Assembly: GCF_900156525.1 (NCBI RefSeq)
Contig: NZ_FTPS01000003.1
Span: 18,015 to 82,014, forward strand
Length of the DNA stretch: 64,000 bases
Origin: Pontibaca methylaminivorans
GTDB lineage: Bacteria > Pseudomonadota > Alphaproteobacteria > Rhodobacterales > Rhodobacteraceae
Direction: 5' to 3'
Shown: positions 18,520 through 25,923 of the stretch, one piece after another
Position numbering within the stretch: the stretch's first letter is position 1
Layout of the letters: each line of letters begins with the position of its first letter
The notes under the pieces: generated by a model
Databases searched by the model: none
Told to the model about the DNA's origin: nothing
What the model saw: the letters and a program-made list of their open reading frames with translations, nothing else
Made by a program: the position numbers and the translations under genes

Positions 18520-19485
18520 GTGAGGATCGAGGTCGGGTGCGAGGAATTTCCGCTGGCGCAGGCATTCGCCATTTCGCGCGGGGCGCGCATGACGAGCGAG
18601 GTGCTGGTCGCGCGGGTCGCCCAGGCCGGGCTGGAGGGGCGGGGCGAATGCGTGCCCTATGCCCGCTACGGGGAAAGCCCCGGGTCGGTCGCGGCGCAGA
18701 TTTCGGCCCTGCCGGAGCGTTTCGGACGGGCCGGTCTCGCGGAGCTTCTGCCGCCGGGGGCCGCGCGCAATGCGCTGGACTGTGCGCTCTGGGATCTCGA
18801 GGCGAAGCGCAGCCGCCGGCGGGTCTGGGAACTGGCCGGGCTGCCGCCGCCGCGCCCGGTGGTCACGGCCTATACGCTGTCGCTCGATGCGCCGGAAATG
18901 ATGCGGGCGCAGGCCGCGCGCCATGCGCACCGGCCGCTGCTCAAGGTCAAGGTCGGCGCGCCCGAGGACATGGCGCGGCTCGAGGCGGTGCGGGAAGGGG
19001 CACCGGCGGCGCGGTTGGTCGTCGATGCGAACGAGGGCTGGAGCGCGGAGGTCTATGCCGATCTTTCGCCCCATCTCGAACGGCTCGGGGTGTCCGTGGT
19101 GGAGCAGCCGCTGCCGGCGGGGGATGACGCGATGCTGGCAGAGATCGCGCGCCCGGTTCCCGTCTGCGCCGATGAAAGCTGCCATGACCGGGCGAGCCTC
19201 GCCGCCCTGGCCGGGAAATACGACATGGTGAACATCAAGCTCGACAAGGCCGGCGGGCTGACCGAGGCGCTGGCCCTGCGCGATGCGGCGCGGGCGGCCG
19301 GTTTCGGCGTGATGGTCGGCTGCATGGTCGCGACATCGCTGGCCATGGCCCCGGCGGTGCTGGTCGCGCAGGGGGCGGATGTGGTCGATCTGGACGGGCC
19401 GCTTCTGCTGGCGCAGGATCGCGCAGACGGCTTGACATATGACGCGCGGGGCGTGCATCCGCCTGTTCGTGCGCTCTGGGGGTAA
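18520..19485 (+). CDS. Dipeptide epimerase (L-Ala-D/L-Glu epimerase, enolase superfamily)
   Basis: A 321-residue enolase-superfamily enzyme of the muconate-lactonising subgroup. The KxK pair is LKVKVG (K142/K144), metal ligands are D169 (VVDANEGW), E195 (VEQPLP) and D218 (CADESCHD), and the second catalytic lysine is K240 in VNIKLDKAGGL. The C-terminal VDLDGP matches Ala-Glu epimerases, which interconvert L-Ala-D-Glu and L-Ala-L-Glu from peptidoglycan turnover. GTG 18520, six nt after AAGGAG, is chosen over an upstream ATG at 18358 that overlaps the accA promoter region. The aminotransferase gene follows after 2 bp, implying an operon. Confidence 0.87.
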   Translation: MRIEVGCEEFPLAQAFAISRGARMTSEVLVARVAQAGLEGRGECVPYARYGESPGSVAAQISALPERFGRAGLAELLPPGAARNALDCALWDLEAKRSRRRVWELAGLPPPRPVVTAYTLSLDAPEMMRAQAARHAHRPLLKVKVGAPEDMARLEAVREGAPAARLVVDANEGWSAEVYADLSPHLERLGVSVVEQPLPAGDDAMLAEIARPVPVCADESCHDRASLAALAGKYDMVNIKLDKAGGLTEALALRDAARAAGFGVMVGCMVATSLAMAPAVLVAQGADVVDLDGPLLLAQDRADGLTYDARGVHPPVRALWG

Positions 19486-19487
19486 AG

Positions 19488-20348
19488 ATGCAGCGGACGG
19501 TCTATGTGAACGGAGCCTATCTGCCCGAATCCGAGGCAAGCGTGTCGATATTCGACCGTGGCTTTCTGATGGCGGATGCGATCTATGAGGTGACGAGCGT
19601 CCTTGATGGCCGGCTGGTCGATTTCGATGCCCATATGACGCGGCTTGCGCGTTCGGCGCGGGAACTCGACATGGCGCCGCCGCCCGGGCGGGACGAGCTG
19701 CTTGCGATCCATCGCGAACTGGTCCGGCGCAACGGGATCGACGAGGGGCTCGTCTATCTTCAGGTCACGCGGGGCGCGCCGGGGGACCGGGATTTCGCCT
19801 ATCCCGATCCGGGGCTGGCGCCGACCGTGGTGCTGTTCACGCAGGCGAAACCCGGCCTTGCCGATGACCCGGTGGCGCGGCGCGGGATCCGGGTGATCAG
19901 TCTTGACGATCTGCGCTGGAAGCGGCGCGACATCAAGACGGTGCAGTTGCTGTATCCGAGCATGGCGAAGATGGCGGCGCGGCGCGCGGGAGCGGATGAC
20001 GCCTGGCTGGTCGAGGACGGGTTCGTGACCGAAGGGACCAGCAACAACGTCTATATCGTGAGCAACGGGCGCATCATCACCCGTCCGCTGTCCTGCGAGA
20101 TCCTGCATGGCATCACCCGCAGGTCGGTGCTGCGCTGCGCGGCCGAGGCCGGCATGGCGGTGGAGGAGCGCGCCTTCACCCTGGCCGAGGCGAAGGCCGC
20201 GCAGGAGGCCTTCCTGACCTCGGCCAGCGCCTTCGTCATACCGGTCGTTGCGGTGGACGGGGTCGTGCTGGGCGACGGGCGGCCCGGGCCCGTCGCCGCG
20301 CGGCTGCGGGACATCTGCCTGGAAGAGGCGCGCGCAGGGGCGATCTGA
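19488..20348 (+). CDS. dat: D-amino-acid aminotransferase (class IV PLP enzyme)
   Basis: A 286-residue fold-type IV aminotransferase. The catalytic PLP lysine is K150 in RRDIKTVQLL, and E182 in TEGTSNN contacts the pyridine nitrogen. The N-terminal SIFDRGFLMADAIYE and the spacing match D-alanine transaminases, which interconvert D-Ala and D-Glu with their keto acids, rather than branched-chain enzymes. It starts 2 bp after the dipeptide epimerase stop, so translation is probably coupled. The pair points to handling of murein-derived D-amino acids. Exact substrate preference is inferred. Confidence 0.87.
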   Translation: MQRTVYVNGAYLPESEASVSIFDRGFLMADAIYEVTSVLDGRLVDFDAHMTRLARSARELDMAPPPGRDELLAIHRELVRRNGIDEGLVYLQVTRGAPGDRDFAYPDPGLAPTVVLFTQAKPGLADDPVARRGIRVISLDDLRWKRRDIKTVQLLYPSMAKMAARRAGADDAWLVEDGFVTEGTSNNVYIVSNGRIITRPLSCEILHGITRRSVLRCAAEAGMAVEERAFTLAEAKAAQEAFLTSASAFVIPVVAVDGVVLGDGRPGPVAARLRDICLEEARAGAI

Positions 20349-20396
20349 TCTGATCCGGTCCTGCCGATTGTGGTTTTTGGGGGCGTGGGAGCAGGG

Positions 20397-21455
20397 ATGA
20401 TGCGTCGTTTTCTCTCGCGGGGTTATCCGGTCATCAACAAGGTTCTTGCCCGTGCCGGCAGGCAGCGGTCGCTGGAGGAGGCCGCGGTTGATGTCGAGGA
20501 AATATGTGCCGCGGAAGACGGCATGTCGTCACCGGTCTTCATTGCGGACGGGGATTGGAACAAGGTCAGCGGCTTTGCGCCCGGGACAACGCGCGAATAC
20601 GAACAAGGGCGTGTGTCTGGCGGTCCGGTCCGGCATGAGGCGACGCTGAGACTTTCGTTCCGGAACGTGCTGGCCACTCCGAACGGGTTCTTCATGCCGG
20701 GCGCATCGCTGAACCGATCGGGCAGGGTGGATTTGCGGGCGGTGCTCCTTGGTGAAATTCCGACCTTTCCGCGCGGCTTCTACGCCTTGCCCAGCATCGC
20801 GATGCCCTATTTCGGGCATTGGGTGAATGATGCGCTGCCCGCCACGCTGCTGTGCCGGCCGGACGAGGCCCTGTATCTTCCCTTCGATCCGGGCTGGCCC
20901 CATCCGGCCCGTTATCTGGAACTTCTGGAAATTGATGCGATCAGGGATCGGACGGTGTTCTTCCAGCGCATGAGCTTTTGTCTCGACATCGGGCAGAATG
21001 AAAATCGCCGGGAGCGGCAGCGCACGATCCGCAGCCGCATCCGGCGCCGGTTCCATCCCGCCGCGGCAAAAGGCGTGCTGATCCGGCGCGGCGCGGCGGG
21101 GGCCCGGCAACTTGCGAACGAGGAGGAGCTTGCCCACCGGCTGACGGAGCGGGGGTTCGACAGCTGCAGCTCGACCGACACGCTCGACCGGATTCTGGAG
21201 GCGACCAGCGGCGCGGACACCATCGTCTCCATCGAGGGCAGTCACATAAGTCACGCCCTGCTTTCAGCAGCCGATCATGCGCATTTCATCGTGATCAATC
21301 CGCAAGATCGCTTCAACGCGGTCTTCAACGATTACATGCCGGCGTTCGGCGGGCGCATGAGCACCTTGGTCGCGCCGCGCCGGGGCGATGGATATGCGGT
21401 GGACATCGCCGCGCTGCTGGACCTCATTGATCGCGCGCCCTTGCGGGTCGGCTGA
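20397..21455 (+). CDS. Glycosyltransferase family 61 protein
   Basis: A 352-residue protein of the DUF563/GT61 type. The family hallmark is MPYFGHWVNDALPATLL in the middle (about residues 138-154), followed late by VLIRRGAAGARQLANEEEL and the SIEGSHISHALLSAAD segment. No signal or membrane anchor is evident. GT61 enzymes add sugars to surface polysaccharides or glycoproteins; the acceptor here is unknown and no other polysaccharide genes are adjacent. ATG 20397 follows GGAG by 6 nt. It sits 48 bp downstream of the aminotransferase, so read-through transcription is possible. Confidence 0.78.
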   Translation: MMRRFLSRGYPVINKVLARAGRQRSLEEAAVDVEEICAAEDGMSSPVFIADGDWNKVSGFAPGTTREYEQGRVSGGPVRHEATLRLSFRNVLATPNGFFMPGASLNRSGRVDLRAVLLGEIPTFPRGFYALPSIAMPYFGHWVNDALPATLLCRPDEALYLPFDPGWPHPARYLELLEIDAIRDRTVFFQRMSFCLDIGQNENRRERQRTIRSRIRRRFHPAAAKGVLIRRGAAGARQLANEEELAHRLTERGFDSCSSTDTLDRILEATSGADTIVSIEGSHISHALLSAADHAHFIVINPQDRFNAVFNDYMPAFGGRMSTLVAPRRGDGYAVDIAALLDLIDRAPLRVG

Positions 21456-21469
21456 ACGGGCAGGCGCAT

Positions 21470-21772
21470 TCAGCCGTTGCGCGGCGCAGTTGCGGCAAAG
21501 GCTGCGATCTGCTCGGGCGTGGCCTCGATCTGGTGGCGGGCCTTCCATTCGTCATAAGGCATGCCGTAGAAGATTTCGCGCGCCTCTTCCTTGCCGAGGG
21601 TGATACCCCGCTCGGCGGCGGCTTCCTGGTACCAGCGGCTCAGGCAGTTGCGGCAAAAACCCGAAAGGTTCATGAGGTCGATGTTCTGCACCTCGGGGCG
21701 CTCTTCCATCAGATGCTTGCGCAGGCGGCGGAAGGCGGCGGCTTCGAGTTCGATTTCGGTCTGGCGGTCCAT
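21470..21772 (-). CDS. DUF1244 family protein
   Basis: A 100-residue soluble protein matching the small conserved alphaproteobacterial DUF1244 family: an acidic N-terminal helix (MDRQTEIELEAAAFRRLRKH), the conserved NIDLMNLSGFCRNCLSRWY with a CRNC pair, and GITLGKEEAREIFYGMPYDEW. Function is unknown; the CxxC pair suggests metal binding or redox but is unproven. It is convergent with the GT61 gene (14 bp) and divergent from pyk. Confidence 0.88.
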   Translation of the reverse strand: MDRQTEIELEAAAFRRLRKHLMEERPEVQNIDLMNLSGFCRNCLSRWYQEAAAERGITLGKEEAREIFYGMPYDEWKARHQIEATPEQIAAFAATAPRNG

Positions 21773-21902
21773 CTCTCTTTCCTGACGTCATGGGTCCGGC
21801 CGGTCGTCCGGCGGGTGTCCTGCCGAATCTAATGCCCCGCGCGCCGCTATTCCAGCCCGGGCGGGAGGGCGTTGCCGGGACCCCGGATTTGCGCGATAAG
21901 GG

Positions 21903-21925
21903 CGCAAACACCGTTTGCGGTAACA
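21903..21925. promoter_or_regulatory. Candidate operator upstream of pyk
   Basis: Contains the perfect 7-3-7 palindrome CGCAAAC-ACC-GTTTGCG (21903-21919), overlapping CGTTTGCGGTAACA (21912-21925), which is close to the LacI-family style operator TGTTAGCGGTAACA. It ends 21 bp before the chosen pyk start. In related Rhodobacteraceae the LacI-type regulator CceR controls central carbon genes, but the link is inferred. Confidence 0.45.
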
Positions 21926-21946
21926 TTGGGAATGGAGCGCCTGTTC

Positions 21947-23404
21947 ATGCGGCGTCAGCGCAAAGTCAAGATCGTGGCCACACTTGGTCCGGCCTCGGAA
22001 ACGCACGAGACCATCCGTGCCCTGCACGAGGCCGGCGCGGATGTGTTCCGGCTCAACATGAGCCACGGGAGCCGCGACGAGATCCGCGACAAGCATCGCA
22101 TCATCCGCGAGATCGAGGCCGAGACCGGCAGCCCGATCGCGATCCTTGCCGATCTGCAGGGCCCGAAGCTGCGGCTCGGCACCTTCGCCGAGGGAGAGAT
22201 CACGCTCGGAGAGGGCGCGTGCTTTCGCCTCGATCTCGACCCGGAGCCGGGGGATGCGCGCCGCGTCTGCGTTCCGCACCCCGAGATTTTCGCGGCCCTG
22301 GTCAACGGGGCGACACTTCTCATCAATGACGGCAAAGTCCGTCTGGAAGTGATTGAATCAGAGCGCGACTTTGCTGAATGCGTGGTGCGCACGGGCGGGG
22401 TGATCTCCGATCGCAAGGGGGTGAACGTGCCCGATGTGGTGCTGCCGCTCGCGGCGCTTTCGGACAAGGACCGCGACGACCTCGAATTCGCCTGCGGGCT
22501 TGGCATCGACTGGCTTGCGCTGTCCTTCGTGCAGCGCCCCGAGGATGTGGAAGAGGCGCGCATCCTGGTCGGGGATCGTGCCGCGATCATGGCCAAGATC
22601 GAAAAACCCGCGGCGGTGGAGCAGTTCGAGCGCATTCTTGCGGCGGCCGACGGGATCATGGTGGCGCGCGGCGATCTGGGGGTGGAACTGCCGGTGCAGT
22701 ACGTGCCGCCGATCCAGAAGCGCCTGGTGCAGCGGTGCCGGGCGGCGGCAAAGCCGGTGATCGTGGCGACGCAGATGCTGGAATCGATGATCGAAAGCCC
22801 CGTGCCCACGCGGGCCGAGGTGTCGGACGTGGCGGCGGCGATCTATGAGGGCACCGACGCGGTGATGCTGAGCGCGGAATCGGCGGCCGGTCAGTACCCG
22901 ATCGAGGCGGTGCGGGTGATGGACGACGTGGCCGCGCATGTCGAATCCGACCCGGCCTATGCCGAGCAGATCGCCGCCTCGCGCAGCGCCCCGGGCAGCA
23001 CCACAGCCGATGCGATCGTCGCCGCCGCGCGCGAGATCGCCGAAAAGACCGAGATCAAGGCGATCTGCTGCTTTACCCAGAGCGGCACCACGGCGCTGCT
23101 GAACGCGCGCGAACGCCCCAAGGTGCCGATCATCGCGCTGACCTCGCTGCAGCGCACCGCGCGGCGCCTGTGCCTGACCTGGGGCTGTCACTGCGTGATC
23201 ACGGAGGAGCTCGACCGCTTCAAGCAGGCGGTGGTGAATGCCGTGCGCGCGGCGCGCAGCGAAGGGTTCGCGGCCGAATCCGATCAGATCGTGGTGACCG
23301 CGGGCGTGCCCTTCAACGTTCCCGGAAGCACCAACATCCTGCGCATCGCCCCCTGTGACGAACGGCTGATCTGGCCGGGTGGCGCCTCCGGCGTGCAATC
23401 CTGA
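21947..23404 (+). CDS. pyk: Pyruvate kinase
   Basis: Converts phosphoenolpyruvate and ADP to pyruvate and ATP. The 485-residue length is typical. Visible: the start RRQRKVKIVATLGPAS with RLNMSHGS, ADLQGPKLRLG, the catalytic lysine in IMAKIEKPAA, the metal/PEP site MVARGDLGVELP, VATQMLESMIESPVPTRAEV, and the C-terminal domain with FTQSGTTALL. ATG 21947 has GGAG 9 nt upstream; ATG 21932 five codons earlier is possible. A strong palindrome lies directly upstream. The genes following it are ribosomal, with their own promoter. Confidence 0.96.
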   Translation: MRRQRKVKIVATLGPASETHETIRALHEAGADVFRLNMSHGSRDEIRDKHRIIREIEAETGSPIAILADLQGPKLRLGTFAEGEITLGEGACFRLDLDPEPGDARRVCVPHPEIFAALVNGATLLINDGKVRLEVIESERDFAECVVRTGGVISDRKGVNVPDVVLPLAALSDKDRDDLEFACGLGIDWLALSFVQRPEDVEEARILVGDRAAIMAKIEKPAAVEQFERILAAADGIMVARGDLGVELPVQYVPPIQKRLVQRCRAAAKPVIVATQMLESMIESPVPTRAEVSDVAAAIYEGTDAVMLSAESAAGQYPIEAVRVMDDVAAHVESDPAYAEQIAASRSAPGSTTADAIVAAAREIAEKTEIKAICCFTQSGTTALLNARERPKVPIIALTSLQRTARRLCLTWGCHCVITEELDRFKQAVVNAVRAARSEGFAAESDQIVVTAGVPFNVPGSTNILRIAPCDERLIWPGGASGVQS

Positions 23405-23428
23405 TGCCAGTCCGCCTGCCGTGAGCCC

Positions 23429-23457
23429 TTGTCAAACAGCCGCGATCCGGCTAGAGG
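23429..23457 (+). promoter_or_regulatory. Probable promoter of rpmI-rplT
   Basis: TTGTCA (23429-23434), 17-bp spacer, TAGAGG (23452-23457), about 80 bp before the rpmI start. The -35 box matches at five of six positions, the -10 only at three. Confidence 0.4.
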
Positions 23458-23539
23458 GCGGCTTCCGAATGGTGCGTCCGGCCGATGTGGCATGCCGAGT
23501 CGCACCCTGACCGATCCCGAACACCGAAGGAGCTCGGAA

Positions 23540-23740
23540 ATGCCCAAGATGAAGACCAAGTCAAGCGCCAAGAAGCGCTTCAAGATCACCGCGACCGGCA
23601 AGGTTCTGGCCGGGCAGGCCGGCAAGCGCCACGGCATGATCAAGCGCAGCACCAAGTTCATCCGTGACGCGCGCGGCACCACCACTCTGTCGGAGCCGGA
23701 TGCGAAAATCGTCAAGGGCTTCATGCCCTACGGCCGCTGA
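23540..23740 (+). CDS. rpmI: 50S ribosomal protein L35
   Basis: A 66-residue L35 beginning [20 protein letters not shown] with the conserved [16 protein letters not shown] segment. ATG 23540 gives the standard start; longer upstream frames have no similarity. rplT follows after 15 bp. infC, which often precedes this pair in other bacteria, is not here. Confidence 0.97.
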   Translation: MPKMKTKSSAKKRFKITATGKVLAGQAGKRHGMIKRSTKFIRDARGTTTLSEPDAKIVKGFMPYGR

Positions 23741-23755
23741 CAGGAGATCTGAGCC

Positions 23756-24121
23756 ATGGCACGTATCAAGAGCGGAACCGTCACCCACGCCCGTCACAAG
23801 AAGGTCATCAAGGCCGCCAAGGGCTATTTCAGCCGGCGCAAGAACACCTTCCGCACCGCGACGCAGGCGGTGGACAAGGCCAACCAGTATGCAACCCGCG
23901 ACCGCAAGAACCGCAAGCGGAATTTCCGCGCGCTCTGGATCCAGCGGATCAACGCGGCCGTGCGCGCCCATGACGAAACGCTGACCTATTCGCGCTTCAT
24001 CAACGGCCTGTCGCGCGCCGGGATCGAGGTGGACCGCAAGGTTCTGGCCGATCTCGCCGTGCACGAGCCCGAAGCCTTCGGTGCGATCGTCAAGCAGGCG
24101 CAGGACGCGCTCGCCGCCTGA
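23756..24121 (+). CDS. rplT: 50S ribosomal protein L20
   Basis: A 121-residue L20, an early 23S rRNA-binding assembly protein. Starts [20 protein letters not shown], with the long basic N-terminal helix and the globular C-terminal half ([20 protein letters not shown]). Co-transcribed with rpmI and followed by a strong terminator. Confidence 0.98.
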   Translation: MARIKSGTVTHARHKKVIKAAKGYFSRRKNTFRTATQAVDKANQYATRDRKNRKRNFRALWIQRINAAVRAHDETLTYSRFINGLSRAGIEVDRKVLADLAVHEPEAFGAIVKQAQDALAA

Positions 24122-24154
24122 ACCGCAGGACCAGCCGGACATATCCGAAAACGC

Positions 24155-24186
24155 AAGGGGCTGTCCGAAAACCGGACGGCCCCTTT
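24155..24186 (+). terminator. Intrinsic terminator of rpmI-rplT
   Basis: AAGGGGCTGTCCG pairs with CGGACGGCCCCTT through 13 bp (one T-G pair) around an AAAAC loop, ending in TTT. Strong GC-rich stem 33 bp after the rplT stop. Confidence 0.85.
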
Positions 24187-24276
24187 GCCTTGACGCGGCC
24201 GGCCGGGGGCGAGCCTTGCCATCGGTTGGCGCAGTCATTAGCAACCAGACCCGGAACGACAGCGCAGGAAAACGTG

Positions 24277-25350
24277 ATGGATGATCTCAAGGCGAAATAT
24301 CTGGAGCGGATAGCCGGAGCCGGGGACGAGGCCGCGCTCGAGGACATCCGCCTTGCCGCCATCGGCAAGAAGGGCGAGATTTCGCTGCGGATGCGCGAAC
24401 TCGGAAAAATGACCCCGGAAGAGCGCAAGAGCGCGGGGCCGGCGCTGAACGCGCTCAAGGACGAGATCACGAGCGCGCTTGCCGCCCGCAAGGCCGCGCT
24501 GGCTGATGCCGCGCTCGAGGAACGCCTGCGGGCCGAATGGCTTGATGTCACGCTGCCCGCGCGCCGGCGCCCGGCCGGCACCATCCATCCCGTGAGCCGG
24601 GTCACCGAAGAAGTGACCGCGATCTTTGCCGATATGGGGTTTTCCGTCGCCGAGGGGCCGCGCATCGACACCGACTGGTATAATTTCGATGCGCTCAACA
24701 TCCCGGCCCACCATCCCGCCCGGGCCGAGATGGACACGTTCTACATGCACCGCGACGCGGAGGATCCGCGCCCGCCCAACGTGCTGCGCACCCATACGAG
24801 CCCGGTGCAGATCCGCTCGATGGAGGCGAGTGGCGCGCCGACGCGCATCATCTGCCCCGGCGGCGTCTATCGTGCCGATTACGATCAGACCCATACGCCG
24901 ATGTTCCACCAGGTCGAGGGGCTGGCCATCGACCGCGACATCACCATGGCCAACCTGAAATGGGTGCTCGAGGAATTCTTTGCCGCGTTCTTCGAACTCG
25001 ACGGCATCCGCATCCGTTTCCGCGCCTCGCATTTCCCCTTTACCGAACCTTCGGCCGAGGTGGACATCCAGTGTTCATGGGTCGACGGGCAGTTGCGCAT
25101 CGGAGAGGGTGACGACTGGCTCGAGGTGCTCGGCTCGGGCATGGTGCACCCCAAGGTGCTGCGCGCCGGCGGCATCGACCCCGACGAATGGCAGGGCTTT
25201 GCCTTCGGCATGGGAATCGACCGCATCGCCATGCTGAAATACGGCATCCCCGACCTGCGCGCGTTCTTCGATTCCGATCTGCGCTGGCTGCGGCATTACG
25301 GGTTCTCCGCGCTTGACGTGCCGACCCTGCGCGGGGGCTTGGGCCGGTGA
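24277..25350 (+). CDS. pheS: Phenylalanine-tRNA ligase subunit alpha
   Basis: The catalytic alpha subunit (357 residues) of the alpha2-beta2 enzyme that charges tRNA-Phe. An N-terminal coiled-coil arm (about residues 1-90) precedes the class II core. Motif 2 is [20 protein letters not shown], and motif 3 includes [21 protein letters not shown] 24277 gives the normal N-terminus; the frame extends to 24190 without similarity. The beta subunit gene is 573 bp downstream, separated by an oppositely oriented TM2 gene. Confidence 0.97.
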   Translation: MDDLKAKYLERIAGAGDEAALEDIRLAAIGKKGEISLRMRELGKMTPEERKSAGPALNALKDEITSALAARKAALADAALEERLRAEWLDVTLPARRRPAGTIHPVSRVTEEVTAIFADMGFSVAEGPRIDTDWYNFDALNIPAHHPARAEMDTFYMHRDAEDPRPPNVLRTHTSPVQIRSMEASGAPTRIICPGGVYRADYDQTHTPMFHQVEGLAIDRDITMANLKWVLEEFFAAFFELDGIRIRFRASHFPFTEPSAEVDIQCSWVDGQLRIGEGDDWLEVLGSGMVHPKVLRAGGIDPDEWQGFAFGMGIDRIAMLKYGIPDLRAFFDSDLRWLRHYGFSALDVPTLRGGLGR

Positions 25351-25401
25351 GTGGGGCGGCTGCCTTTCACCATCGCTTTCAGCCTGTAGCGCGACCGCCT
25401 G

Positions 25402-25737
25402 TCAGGTTTTGACCGGCGCGTGAAGCATGTCGGTTGAATGGCGCTGGCGTATCGCGTCCTTGTCTGCCTGAAGCAGTCCGGGAAGCAGGAAGATGTCCAC
25501 GATCCACCAGATTCCCACCGCGATCAGCAACCCAATTCCAATGACGATGACAAGGGTGAGCCAGCCGAGAACAAAGAGGATCAGCATCGTGATCGCCGTG
25601 CCCGTCTTGCCGAGATAGAACCGATGCGCCCCGAATCCGCCCAGAAAGATCAGCAGCAGATATGCAACGACCGGCGATTTCGCGTCATTCGTAACCCGCT
25701 GCTCGACGAGCATCTGCTGTTCGGTGGTCAGACTCAT
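25402..25737 (-). CDS. TM2 domain-containing membrane protein
   Basis: A 111-residue protein. A short hydrophilic N-terminus is followed by the TM2 hallmark AYLLLIFLGGFGAHRFYLG (about residues 25-43) and two further hydrophobic helices up to IWWIVDIFLLPGLLQAD. TM2 proteins are small inner-membrane proteins with no agreed function. It is encoded against pheS and pheT, occupying the gap between them. Confidence 0.88.
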   Translation of the reverse strand: MSLTTEQQMLVEQRVTNDAKSPVVAYLLLIFLGGFGAHRFYLGKTGTAITMLILFVLGWLTLVIVIGIGLLIAVGIWWIVDIFLLPGLLQADKDAIRQRHSTDMLHAPVKT

Positions 25738-25923
25738 GATGAAGTTCCCGCAAGGCTGAATTGCCGCACGCTAGCCCGGCAATGGTTTACATGCCGTTAA
25801 TGCGCGACCGTTTCCGACCTTGCCGGTGTCAGGCGGTTTCCGGCCGTGATCGACCTGGCTGCCGACCCTATCATTCTGCCGCGCCCTGCGGTAATCCACC
25901 GCAAAATCCATGAGGATGCAGAG

